Positions 22,462 to 33,762 of a stretch of DNA of 64,000 nucleotides are shown here, piece by piece. Positions within the stretch are counted from its first letter, which is position 1; every line of letters starts with the position of its first letter. Under the pieces are notes generated by a model, which saw only the letters and a list, made by a program, of their open reading frames with translations, had not been told where the DNA came from and did no database searches. Origin of the DNA: Scilla litardierei (taxonomy: Eukaryota; Streptophyta; Magnoliopsida; Asparagales; Asparagaceae); the NCBI GenBank assembly GCA_030789695.1, contig CM061135.1:107764301-107828300 (forward strand), in the 5' to 3' direction. A program made the translations under genes and the position numbers.

Positions 22462-23611
22462 ATGGAGGCAGGGAACGGGACGTCTGGCGACGACGGGACA
22501 CCCGGAGGGTCCGGAGGGACCGGAGTTTCGGGTAGCTCGGGAAACCGGACCTCAGAGTCAGCCCTGATGGCAAAGGTCCTGATGGGGATTTTGGACCACT
22601 TGCAGCGGTTGGAGGACAGGGCAGCTGGACATGAGGCGCCTGCACCGAAGGCCCCGAGTTACAAGCAGTTTCGATCCTTGAGACCGGTGTACTTTTCTGG
22701 CAGAGAGACCAGCCTAGAGGCCGATGAGTGGCTGTGACACATAGAGGACGACTTGACTTTGGCTGGCATACCCCCAGAGGCATGGGTAGAGTTGGTCAAG
22801 CGGCAGTTGACTCATCAAGCCCGAGATTGGTGGGATGCCCAGGAGAGGCATATGACAAGGGTAGTCAAGTGGAAAACCTTCAAGGAGAAGTTTGAGGCCC
22901 ATTACCTTCCAGGGGAGGCAAGGGATCAGTTGAGGCAGCGGTTCGAGCACCTGACCCAGGACCATAGGACGGTTGACGAATATGATGCAGAGTTCTCTCT
23001 TTTGAGCAGATACGCCCCAGAGTTGGTGGCGACAGATGCTACTCGAGTTAGACGCTTCTGCATGGGCTTGGACCTAGAGGTCAGAGGGGCTATGGCTACA
23101 CAGGAGCTGTTGACATACGAGGCAGTGCTTAGCACGACTCAACGGTTCGAGATACACATGAGGAGCCTGGGAAAGCTTTCAGTTATCGACAGATGACCTG
23201 TAGCACCACAGATAGCTGTCCCTCATCCGAATCACCAGGTGACCTTCAAGCGATCAGGATATCCACAGTACCTCAGAGGGGCCCTGCTTGTTCAAGGTGC
23301 GGAAAGCCTGGGCATGCAGCCAAGGATTGAGGGTTATGGCCAGACAGTGCTACACCTGCGGTGAGATGGGACACTTTAGTAGGGACTGCCCCCCGATAGA
23401 GACGGCCTATGGAGGCACCGGTACCAGTAGCAGTTGCACTACCTCAGCCGAGGGCTCTTCCACCGGCACCGCAGCGGTTGTCTCTTCCATCACCGCCTGG
23501 GTCACGACCGACTGCCCTGAGGGGACCTCCAGGGAGGCCTCCATGGCACGATTTCCAGAGGCAGGCTCCTGCTCCACAGAGGCCGCCACAGTTTCAGATG
23601 ACAGCGGTTGA
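22462..23611 (+). pseudogene. gag: F gag
   Basis: Capsid protein. ATG at 22462 opens a Gly/Ser/Thr-rich N-terminus, then the retrotransposon gag core: KRQLTHQARDWWDAQER, FKEKFEAHYLP, VDEYDAEFSLLSRYAP. A CCHC knuckle CYTCGEMGHFSRDC lies near 23350 in a shifted frame. Breaks: TGA at 22735-22737 (WL[R]HIE, CGA to TGA), TGA at 23194-23196, and a +1 shift before the knuckle. The start fits other Tekay elements, which have a variable acidic leader before the core. Confidence 0.88.
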
Positions 23612-24236
23612 GGCTGAGCGCTCAGGACAGGTGATCGCTGGTATGACCCTAACCCTAGTCCTTGTATTTCATGGTTCTATGTTTAGCAATTGCTAGATGG
23701 TTAGTTGTTTGTGCTGTGCTATTATAGGAATGGTTAGAGTATCTTCATATCCAGCCTGGTCCTTGTTCGATTCTGGAGCGTCACATTGTTTTTTATCCAA
23801 GGAATTTGTGGCGAAGCATTCTATAGTTGTTGATTCTTTTACTGCTAAGTGGAATGTGCACACGGGTAATGGAGTGATATGTAGCGTGTCAGGATTACGG
23901 AATTTTTCCGTGGAGATAGGAATCGAGAACTATATGCAGATTTTCTCGTGATCGAGCTACCAGATTATGAGGCAGTATTTGGAATGGATTGGTTGGGGAT
24001 GTTTTATGCGACCATAGACTGTAAAGTAAGGCGGGTAGTCTTTTGAATCCCTGGCCACCCAGAGTTTGACTTTTGTAGTGGTACTCGGGCTCTGGAACCC
24101 TTGAAGTTTAAGGCGACGTACTTGGAGATGACGACGGATGCAGAAATAGTTTTGCCTAAGGTACTTTAGGAATTTCCAGATGTATTTCCTGATGATGTTT
24201 TTGGACTACCTCCGGATAGGTCTTTAGAATTCACTA
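23612..24236 (+). pseudogene. pol: F protease region
   Basis: Polyprotein processing. LFDSGASHCFLS near 23768 is the aspartic protease active site (D-S-G). Stops and frame changes follow (near 23950 and 24048). The linker to RT reads [14 protein letters not shown] near 24180, and the first RT segment appears deleted, since this linker jumps to [11 protein letters not shown] within about 30 codons. Confidence 0.82.
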
Positions 24237-25432
24237 TTGACATATTGCCGGGCGCAGCCAATAGCAAGAGCACCAGTGTTGTTAGTAAATAAAAAGGATG
24301 GAACTCGGAGGATGTGTATTGATTACATGGATCTGAACAAAGTGACGGTGAAAGACAAGTATCCCCTTCCTCAGATTGATGACATATTTGATCAACTTGG
24401 TGGTTTGCGAGTGTACTCGAAGCTAGATTTGCAAAGTGGTTATCATCAAGCGAAGGTGCGCGGATCGGATGTTCCGAAAATGGCGTTTAGAACTCGGTAT
24501 GTGCATTATGAATTCTTGGTGATGCCATTTGGAGTAACTAATGCCCCGGTAACCATTATGATGCTGCTGAATCAGGTCTTTGATTATTTGGATAAGTTTC
24601 TGGTAGTCTTTATTGATGATATTTTAGTGTATTCAAAGACTGAGGATGAACATGCTGAGCATTTGCAGATGGTTTTGAATACTCTCAGAGAGCATCGGTT
24701 GTATGCTAAGTTCAGTAAATGTCAATTCTGGATGACGAAGATCGCATTCCTGGGACACATTATTACATGAGGAGGAGTGTCTGTCGACCCAGAGAAGGTC
24801 ACTGCAGTAGAGAATTGGCCCATCCCTCGATCAGTCACTGAGATCAGGAGTTTCTTAGGGTTGGCCGGATACTATCGGAAGTTTATCAAGGACTTCTCCA
24901 AGATTTCCTCACCTCTGACTCATTTGACTAAGAAGGAAGTGCCTTATGTATGGTCAGAGGAGTGTCAGTGTGCATTTGAGGAACTGAAGCGTCGATTGAC
25001 CACTGCTCCAGTGTTGACAATTCCTGACCGATCAGGTGGCTTCGAAATTTTCTGTGATGCTTCAAGAAAGGGACTTGGTTGTGTCCTTCATCAGCATGGA
25101 CGAGTAGTAGCTTATGCTTCCAGATTATTGAAGGTGCATGAGCAGAATTATCCTGCCCATGACCTAGAGCTGGCTGCCGTCATATATGCCCTAAAGTTGT
25201 GGAGACATTTCTTACTGGGCGAACATGTAAAGATCTACACTGACCATAAGAGTTTGAAATATGTCTTTACAAAGAAGGAGTTAAACATGAGGCAACACCG
25301 TTGGCTTGAATTAATGGCTGAGTATGACATTGATTTGTAGTACCATCCAGGGAAGGTGAATCTGGTGCCTGATGCTCTTAGTCGACCACCGGCTGTGATG
25401 AGGTTGACTATACAGCTTCAACTTTGAGGAGA
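24237..25432 (+). pseudogene. pol: F reverse transcriptase and RNase H
   Basis: RT blocks: [35 protein letters not shown], and the catalytic box FIDD at about 24612, intact. RNase [40 protein letters not shown]. Stops: TGA at 24768-24770 in the RT-RNase H connection, TAG at 25338-25340 (DL[Q]YHPG; E keeps Gln). The RT N-terminal part is missing upstream. Confidence 0.88.
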
Positions 25433-25435
25433 TAT

Positions 25436-26932
25436 AAGATGGATGGGTGTTGACGTGATCCTACCAGGCAAAGGGCAGATATATTGGGCTTGCAGATTTA
25501 ATCTGACCTGATGGATTGAATTAAGGCTGGTCAGCTGAACGATGTGAAATTGAAGCGGATTCGAGAACAAGTCGAGGCAGGGCTTTGGAAGGACTTTTGT
25601 ATTCATGAGGATGGTTCTTTAATGTTTGGGAACAGGGTGTGTGTGCCGGTGGGAAATATTCGAGGAAAGCTGCTGAAGGAGGCACACAATTCTCCTTATT
25701 TTATTCACTCTGGAGGGACCAAAATGTATAAGGATCTGCAACGATACTACTGGTGGCATGGGATGAAACGAAGTGTGGCGAAGAGCGTGGCTTCATGTCT
25801 GGTTTGCCAACAGGTGAAAGCAGAACACCAGAGACCCTCAGGCTTATTATAGCCCCTGCCGATACCAGAATGGAAGTGGGAACATGTGACCATGGATTTT
25901 GTGACTGGTCTACCACGTACTCCGAAGGGGAATGATGCTATATGGGTGATTATCGACCGATTGACTAAGTCAGCGCACTTTATTCCATTTCGACTTGGTC
26001 AGTCTACAGAAGTTTTAGCTCGGAAGTATATGGAAGAGATTGTAAGGCTGCATGGAGTTCCTGTGAGCATTGTGTCGGATCGGGATACTAGATTTACATC
26101 TCACTTCTGGAGAAGTTTGCAGGCCAGTTTGGGGACCCACTTGAAGTTCAGTACCGCATATCACCCACAGACAGATGGACAGTCAAAACGCACCATTCAA
26201 ATCTTGGAGGATATGCTTAGGGCTTGCATGCTGGATATCAAGGGGTCATAGGAAGACCATCTCCATCTAGTGGAATTTGCTTATAATAACAGTTATCAGG
26301 CAAGCATTGGTATGGCTCCCTATGCGTATTTGTATGGTAGGAATTGCCGATCGCCCCTGAGCTGGGATGATATGGGAGATGGTGAAAATTTGGGCCCAGA
26401 CCTAGTGACTGCTACAATTGATGTAATGCGGACGGTCAGAGAGAATCTTCGTGTGGCTCAAGATCGTTATAAGCACTAGGCAGACACGAAGCGGCGTCCA
26501 CTTGAATTTCAGCCTGGTGATCATGTATTCTTGAAGGTATCACCAGTCCGTGGAACGATCCAGTTTGGTAAACATGGGAAGTTGAGTCCTAGGTACATAG
26601 GCCCATTTGAAGTTGCAGCTCGGATAGGCGAAGTGGCTTATCGGTTAGTGCTGCCGCCACATCTTGAAGGCGTACATGATGTGTTTCATGTGTCTCAATT
26701 AAGAGGATATATTGGAGATCCTAGCCATGTGGTGGACTACTCAGAGATTGAATTACGTCCATACCTGACGTATGAACAGCAGCCAGTGGCAATTCTTGAT
26801 CGACGACATAAGATATTGAGGAAGAAGGCTATTAATTTGGTCAGGGTCATGTGGCAACGAGAATCTCCTGGAGAATCAACTTGGGAGCGAGAGGACGAAA
26901 TGAGGGAGAAGTATCCTCATCTGTTTGTTTAA
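25436..26932 (+). pseudogene. pol: F integrase with chromodomain-type C-terminus
   Basis: Zinc finger (HNSPYFIHSGGTK ... CLVCQQVK), core D (MDFVTGLP) and D (VSDRDTRF). The third acidic residue is replaced: [13 protein letters not shown] carries Lys where E has QSERT. The C-terminus has GPFEVAARIGEVAYRL, VFHVSQLR and the chromodomain-like DRRHKILRKKAINLVRV...STWERE...YPHLFV, which assigns it to chromoviruses. TAG stops lie at 25850-25852 (LL[Q]PLP), 26249-26251 (GS[W]ED) and 26477-26479 (KH[W]AD). Confidence 0.9.
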
Positions 26933-27007
26933 AGATCTTTCATCTGTTTGCTATGTAGATATAAGACCCTCTTTCTTGTTTTGAATTCCGAGGAAGGAAT
27001 TTCTTTA

Positions 27008-27019
27008 AGGAGGGTAGTG
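27008..27019 (+). other. polypurine tract of F
   Basis: AAGGAGGGTAGTG precedes TGTAATGTTCC, which confirms that 27020 is a true U3 start as seen from the gag-pol strand. Confidence 0.8.
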
Positions 27020-28400
27020 TGTAATGTTCCTAAGTGAAAATACCAGTAACCCTCCTTCCAGTGTGGCCAAAATTCGCACACTGACCACTAATTGGGACTA
27101 AGTTTACTTACATGCACGACTAGTTTGCTATTACACCCAAAGAGGGGTATTTATTAATAGGGGCATAATGAAAATGGCATACTTGTAAATAATGAAAATG
27201 AAGAGCTAATCTACTTGGTGATGGCACTCTTGTAATTACACCACTAAGATTGAGGGCTTGTGATTGAGGATTAAGCAATGGCAACTTCTTACCCTAAGTT
27301 TTGGAAACTCACATTCCTATTGAAATGGAACCAATTGGAACTTGTAAATGAGAACTCTTAAGGTTCATACACTCTCTAAATCATTTAGAGCCTCTAACTT
27401 GAAAGACGTCAAAAACCCACTTACTAATTCCTTTTTCGTGCTAACTTTTCAAGGGTTTCCATGTAAACATGGAGCTTTAAGAGAGTTAACTAGTGGCATG
27501 TAATCCCAACATAAGTTCCTAATGCTTAAATTGTTATGGAGATGCTTACGGAATGCTCTCCAAAAATTTCGGCAGAGTTTCTCTCGTATTTAACAATGTT
27601 TTCCAATTACACACAAGTATTATCAAGGAAAACACATGCTATAAACCCAAAAATTGGGTCTTGCTTATAGAATCATAGGAGGAAAAATAATCAACTCCCA
27701 AAAACATGAAATCCAATAACTAAGCTTAACCCAATTCTCAAATTAATCCAAATAACAATTTTTACCTAAAGTGAAAGAACAAAACTGTAAAATTTCTACA
27801 CATAGCCACAATTTGGGAGTAAGGTGAGATTCCTACCTCCCTAGTGCTAGAGGATGGTTGTAGGAGGGCTAGAGAAACCCCTTGTTGTAGTGACACAAGA
27901 TCTCCTTCTTCCTCTTCCAATCTTCTTCTCTTTTTCTCTCCTTCCTTCTTTTTCTTTGGTTTTGGTTTTTTTTCTTCTCTTTTTTTGTCTCTTTGTTTTT
28001 TTGTATGCAGGTTTCGGCCACAACCTGGCCAGTGCGTGGGTTTTAACAAAATAAAAAAAAGAAATTTGAAAGAAGGAAGAAGATTGTAGAAAGAGTAAGA
28101 GAAAGATTTTATTTACAAGTTCTATTTATTTACAAAGTTGCCATTGCTTAATCCTCAATCACAAGCCCTCAATCTTAGTGGTGTAATTACAAGAGTGCCA
28201 TCACCAAGTAGATTAGCTCTTCATTTTCATTATTTACAAGTATGCCATTTTCATTATGCCCCTATTAATAAATACCCATCTTTGGGTGTAATAGCAACTA
28301 GTCGTGCATGTAAGTAAACTTAGTCCCAATTAGTGGTCAGTTGCGAATTTTCCCCACACTGGAAGGAGGGTTACTGGTATTTTCACTTAGGAACATTACA
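27020..28400. repeat. right LTR of F plus inverted terminus
   Basis: Bases 27020-27287 and 28134-28400 are inverted copies of about 267 bp enclosing the core shared with the left LTR. Read on the minus strand from 28400 the order is U3 start, TAAATAAATAG (TATA-like), then a pyrimidine-rich leader, so the LTR promoter points left, away from the plus-strand gag-pol. Confidence 0.85.
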
Positions 28401-29118
28401 TGAGACAAGCTGTGTCAATCCAAGGAAAATAAGTTAGACTTCCAATGAAGGAAGTCCAAATAGGGTCGTCATAATAAAAATAAGGAGATGAATATATATG
28501 ACGACAATCTGAATCTAAGATGTATGAAAATGAAGCTTGAGATTCAGATATGAAGGGAAAAGTGTGATGAGAACTTCCCTGAATGGCGATGCTATCGCTT
28601 GGCTGATGCGAATCCTCAGGAGGAGGGTGAAATGGCTGCAGGGGCAAGTGTGGAGGAGAAGGCAGCGCATGCTTAATGTAGATCATATCGTAGTCACTGT
28701 CGCTTGCCGCATCCTCATCATCGAAAGTAATGGTCTCTGCAGTCGTCCCTGGACTCTGTGGTCCACTCAGAATATCCTCGTCCTGGATGATGAACTGATG
28801 TATGTCCCGAGGTGTTTGAAGTGATGGCTGCTGAACTGAATCTGAAGGGAGGGAGGGCTCGGGCTCCAAAGTAGTCTATAGGCTGTATCCCGTGCACTCA
28901 CCCTCCTTAATATCACCATAGTAAACCATCTCAGCAGTCCATCCAAGATGCTCGCACACCTCCAGCTGTAGTAATGGATCAGAATGGTAATGTGACTCAG
29001 GCACTCCGTTGTCATCTATCTCACTCTCGCCTGGGCATATCTCCATCTCATCATCACCACCAACCCAACTAAATTGCATCGTGTCTCCAACGTGGGTGAC
29101 ACACACTCCATCATCCAT
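28401..29118 (-). pseudogene. element B unknown ORF, main part
   Basis: ATG at 29118 (MDDGVCVTHVGDTM) follows gag with a frame overlap. The product is acidic and Pro/Ser/His-rich, with one TAG at 28878-28876, then on to YFYYDDPIWTSFI and IDTAC at the F insertion point. SDSDYDMIYI and the DPIW motif match element A. No domain recognised. Position directly after gag suggests a Gag extension or an accessory protein. Without the TAG and F it would be about 300 residues. Confidence 0.65.
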
Positions 29119-29917
29119 CTCCCCCTGATCCTACATGTTGTCTCTCAACATCCTCTACCTGGCTCTCCTTCAACCCATCATCCTGCTCTGCTAGATATCC
29201 CATGGGGTCGCAAGAAAAAGAGCCCAAAGATGGCTCCTCAAACTGACACTGGACTTGATTCTCTGCATCCTGAAATGGAACCAATGACTGGCCACCATCC
29301 TCATATCTAAGTGACGGCTCTCCAGATGGCACAGTCTGCTCCCACTCTGCAAGGTCCCTCAGGTATAACCATGCATCCTCTGTCGTGTAGGCAAAGAACT
29401 CTCCACTGCTGCTTATCTGCACAAAGTCACGCGTAGACGGCTGCAACCCTATATAGAAAATCCGAAGAAGATCCTCTGCATTGAAAGCATGGTAGGGACA
29501 CTCAAGCACTAAATCGTCAAACCTCTCCAAAACCTGATAGTAAGTCTCACCGTCAAACTGGACAAAGCTCTCCATATGTTCCTCAAATGCCTGGCACATC
29601 TCTACCTGATTCCTGTAATAAATAGGAAAGAAAGCTCGAAGGAAATCAGTTTGAAAAGAAATCCAGGTAGAAAAAAATCTCAAGGATAAGCATCAAACCA
29701 AATCTTAGCATCATCTCTCAAAAATATATGGGGACACTTTAAAATAAACAAAGTCTGCACAAGTGATCTCATCAAACAAATCCCGAAACTCTTTCCTACA
29801 CCATTTTTCAAACTTCTGCATAAATGAACTAGGATTTTCCAACCCCGTACCATGAAAGAACGGTGGAAGTTCGGAATCCTCCACATAAGCATCGCTAAAG
29901 TTTGAAAATGAATCCAT
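29111..29917 (-). pseudogene. gag: element B gag
   Basis: ATG at 29917 opens MDSFSNFSDAYVEDSELPPF, then a nucleocapsid-less gag core: FMQKFEKWCRKEF, DDAKIWFDAYP, the TDFLRAFFPIYYRNQ block, the YQVLERFDDLVLECPYH block, then IFYIGL, the arrangement seen in Athila/TAT Gag. Frame changes lie near 29715 and 29680. It is followed by the unknown ORF instead of protease and pol. Such Gag-only elements depend on pol from a relative; here C or D-type elements are candidates by primer type only. Confidence 0.85.
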
Positions 29918-30082
29918 AAAAAAAAATTTATCCACAAAAGATTTTTGAAATAAAAGAAAGAAAGAAAGAAAATGACTCAAAAAAGTATAAAACAAACAAC
30001 CAAAAAGACTCAACACTAAGCTCGAAGTACTACACCTAAAGTGTCCAAAACCAACCAAAAAATGTGAGTGTGAAAACCGTTG

Positions 30083-30100
30083 TCCCCGGCAACGACGCCA
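30083..30100 (-). other. primer-binding site of element B
   Basis: On the minus strand TGGCGTCGTTGCCGGGGA, one base from the tRNA-Asp complement. It lies seven bases from the LTR edge at 30108. Confidence 0.9.
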
Positions 30101-30107
30101 AAATGAT

Positions 30108-30535
30108 TGACCGCGAGACGTGCACAATCCAAGTAGGATGCACACGCTCACCTCCCAAGAGCAGGAGTGTCAAAGCAATATAATCCTGGTAAGTACGGGG
30201 TCGAATCCACAGAGACAATTCGTTTCACATTCAAAATCTCGATTGATTAGGAAATGCTAAAGATGTTGGTACGACCAACTAAACTAACAACTGTAGTGTG
30301 GAGTGTGGTGGTAAGATGGTCGAGCCAAACCCAAGGTAGGTAGGGTGGAGACCAAATTATGGAGCTAGTCAATCAAGGAGACGTGTGTGGAATGGGATGT
30401 CATTAGGGTTTTGAGTTGATTAGCAATGTGTTCATTCCAAATGAATCAACCCACGCATCCATTTCAAGGTATGCGGGGTTGTGCACATAGGTAATGACAT
30501 TAAGGCACACCACCATTCTACGGCCCAACCAAGGG
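30108..30535 (-). repeat. element B 5' LTR, primer-side part
   Basis: Starts TGACCGCGAG next to the primer site and is broken by E at 30536 with target AAGGG (30531-30535). It contains the hairpin CGCAT / 12-base loop / ATGCG at 30454-30475 and the 19-mer CACCACCATTCTACGGCCC at 30508-30526, repeated at 39881-39899. Confidence 0.88.
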
Positions 30536-33500
30536 TGTCACGCCCCGCTTCCCAAAACTACGGAGGCGAAGCATGACTAAGGCCCACTTAGGTCGGAGCC
30601 GTGAGGCTCGGACCCAATAAGCGTCTGTGTGGTACTCCAAGACGAAGGAACATGTCCTTGCAGAAAAGTATGGAGCAACAAAAGTACTGAAAAGGAAACA
30701 TTCATTTTATTCCAAACCAATATCCAGAAAGTACTGAGAGTCTAACAAAAGCCTGACACGGCAATAGAAACTAAAAGTAAACTATTGGTGCAAGCACCCG
30801 ACCTAGACAGAAAGTAAACGGTGCTACGCACCCAACTAAAAAGCAGTAAAACTCTGGATCAGCAACATGGAGGTCCTCTAACTCTGGTCCTCCTCGGACA
30901 CGTACTCTAGGTCAACATCCTCGGGCTCCATGTACTCTGGCAGGTCCACCTCGTCAACGTACTCCGGCTCAACACCTGACATACATCACCCAATAGAAAA
31001 GGAACTGTACGTCAGATAAAGTCTACACAGAAATGTTAGACTCTACTGCAAGTGTATTTTAATTTAAAACAACGATTTACTGGTTGATTAACATGCTGGG
31101 GTTATAACATGGCATTTAAAGAAAGTAAACGGAGCAGGAAAAAGTAAAACGCGTCAGGCAGTAGTCGTAGCGGGTTCTACCGACTATGGAACTAACCTAA
31201 ACGGGTCAAGACAAGACGTGACAAGACGTGACAAGACAAGACACGACAAGACAAGACATGTGTGACTCGAAGGGTTCACGCCTTACGGTTCGAGGGGGAT
31301 CAGACCCTCTCCCCATGCACACGCTCAACCCTACCCCAGCCCAAGTGCACAAGACAAGTCCGTACAAGGGATCACTCACTTTGTTGAGTGAGTGCCCTAT
31401 TACCCGCATGCTATGTATCTGTACAAGGGATCACTCGATGAGTGCCCTATTGCCCGTAGGTTGTGCATCCGTACAAGGGATCACTCGGTGAGTGCCCTAT
31501 TGCCCGCAGGCTGTGTATCTATACAAGGGATCACTCGGTGAGTGCCCTATTGCCTGCAGGCTGTGTATCCGTACAAGGGATCACTTGGTGAGTGCCCTAT
31601 TGCCCGCAGGCTGTGTATAACAAGACACGACATGACAAGAAAGGAAGTGTTCTTCTAGGGGGTCCACACGCAAGCACGCACAGGAAAATCCTAAGGTGTC
31701 AGTTATTGTTGTTGCACTTAGACTTCGTCGTCAAGTCTAAGCTGTCAAGGGGGTCCCGAACGCTATCATTTCACATTCGGTTCTCTTTGTTTACATTCTA
31801 ATAGTTCTAAAAGTCTAAGGCCTAAATACGGCCGAAAGTACAAGTGAGTATACTTGCCTGCGGTGGCGAGTGCATCGTTTGTCCGGAGCGTCCCGTCAAA
31901 ACATCGCGTCGGTGATGGTCCGTCTGAAATAGGATCACGGCGATGTCAGATCGTGCTTTTTGGTCAAATATATTACGGTTTGTTTCTAAATTTGGCGGGA
32001 CTAACCTAACAGTCAAAAAGTCATGTTTTTGATGTTTGTTCAGTCTAGATCGACGTCTACCCTATGTGCACAGAAAATAAGTCCGTTCGTCGATCCTTTC
32101 TATGGTGGACAACGTTTTAAAGATGCTGAAATTAACTTTAGTTCACTTTGACCAATTTTAGATTTAGGTTTTGATGAGCTACGGTGTGGGTTTTATTACT
32201 CGTTAGGGAAACCAACCTCGTGACGTCGTTCAACAAGAGGAAGTCGGGTCTGAATGGCGAAGCGTCGGTGTCGTCTGGAACTCCTTGACCGTGGGTAGCA
32301 CAGCAAGGTACCTCTGGACAACAGGGTGGTGGTGTGAAATCGGAGAGCTAACAGTGATCCTCCTCCCATTGCGGGTAGCGCAACGGATCTTCACGATAAC
32401 AGCGACGTCGGCTAAAAACACGTGTGTGCGGAGACGCACGTGTACTCCGAGAGTCCAAGGGGGATGTCGGTAGATGAAATAGGATCAGTGGAAGATGCTC
32501 GGCCCGGTGGGTGGCCGACGGCGTGAGCGCACGGTGGTGGGTGGCCGTGAGAAGCCGGAGAGGACAGATTCACGCAACGTTCGTTGTCGCGTGTCTCGGC
32601 GGAAATCCACCGATGAATAGCGACAACGGGAAATTGCAGAAGCGAAAGGACTTCAAGATGAAGCCAACGGTGGTGGAGGTGATGCCAGGGGTGGTTGGAG
32701 ATGATCGTGAGCCGGCGTTGAAGTTCAGCTTCCAGATCTGTCAAAAACAGCCGATACGGCGTGTTCTGACGAGGTTTCACGGAGCTACAGGTGGGCTATG
32801 AGCGTGAGGGAAGTTGCAGAGCATAGAGAGGTCAAAGGGGAACAAAGCAGGGGTGGTGGTCGCCGGCAGCAGCGGCGGCCGGTGGCTGGTTGTGAACAAT
32901 AAGGCTGGCGGCCAGATCTGTGGTTCTTTGTGTTTGAGGGCTTTTTAGAGAGAGAAAACAGAGGAGAGAGAAAGGGGGCCGGAGGGGAGAGGTGGCCGAC
33001 GGCCAGTGGAGGTCGTGGGTGGCCTTGGGTGGCCGGAGGAGAAGGTGAAAATGCAGCAAGGTGGGTTTGCGTGAGGATGTTTGCGGCTGGCCATGTTTTC
33101 CTTTTGAAGAAGAAAGGGTTTTGCTAGATGGCTTTGGGTTTTTGGTTAAATGGGAGAAGAGATAGAGATAGGGAGAGTGGAGATATGGGAAAGGGGAGGT
33201 GTGAATAGTGGCTGCAACTAATTCCCATAATACGTAGGAGTATAATTATGGATTTGATTAGATTTGGTTTAAGTTTGAAATTCAAAAAGATTAGTGGCTA
33301 ATCAACGGTTGAAATTGATTAGGGGATAACTTCCACTATGGGCATCGAAAAAATAATCCGAAAATACCAAGACGATCGTGGAAACAAGAAGTACGGGGCT
33401 ACAGGGTCTGATCACGTGCTACACCTATCAAAAATTATCGTAAAATCGGGAACTGAGTATTGGTGCCAAAAGACCAAAACGCCCTTCCATTCAAAGCTGT

Positions 33501-33685
33501 TTTGCGAGAAAACGAGCCGTGAAATGACGTTTCCAAAAACAATTACCATAAAATTCTACACTTTCATACGGTCAAAACGGCATATCACATCGTATATACC
33601 GAAACCAAGAAAGAGTCAAATAAAATACGTGCACGAAAAGGTACGTGCACGTAGAAACTCATATGGTCGGAAAGCGACCGTTACA
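30536..33685 (-). repeat. E 3' LTR
   Basis: 3150 bp, collinear with 36645-39750; roughly one difference per 10-20 bp where I compared them by eye. Order on the minus strand: U3 start, AT-rich part, GC-rich block, minisatellite, terminus. ORFs in it on both strands are not genes. Confidence 0.93.
31362..31619. repeat. 50-bp tandem repeat in E 3' LTR (5 units)
   Basis: The unit starts GTACAAGGGATCACTCGGTG and includes GCCCTATTGCCCGCAGG. The first unit is 8-9 bp longer. Just upstream (31205-31260) lies a run of ACAAGACRYG short repeats. Confidence 0.92.
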
Positions 33686-33700
33686 TTCTACCCCACTAAA
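33686..33700 (-). other. polypurine tract of E
   Basis: On the minus strand TTTAGTGGGGTAGAA abuts the 3' LTR. Confidence 0.75.
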
Positions 33701-33762
33701 ATAAAGATTCCGTCCTCGAAATCAACAACACTAATCAGAAAACAAGAATTGAAAACGCTCTC

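Larger units (their letters stand above)
19702..28400 (+). mobile_element. chromovirus F (Tekay/Del type) with inverted interior
   Basis: A full element inserted in B's ORF, with target copies GGAGA (19697-19701) and TGAGA (28401-28405), one mismatch. gag-pol reads plus. The LTR-like ends are odd: the left one starts TGTCACGCCC and also ends GGGGCGTGACA; the right one starts TGTAATGTTCC and also ends GGAACATTACA. They share a core of about 845 bp (21243-22084; 27286-28133). The pattern is explained if the LTRs are minus-oriented and everything between them was inverted, with about 1.3 kb lost from one LTR. Confidence 0.85.

Noticed and set aside
31362..31619. CRISPR-like array of about 50-bp units
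   Set aside because: Units are contiguous with no unique spacers; plant LTR minisatellite.
32230..33059. Set of ORFs on both strands repeated at 38287-39283
   Set aside because: LTR duplication of the GC-rich block of E; frames differ between copies.
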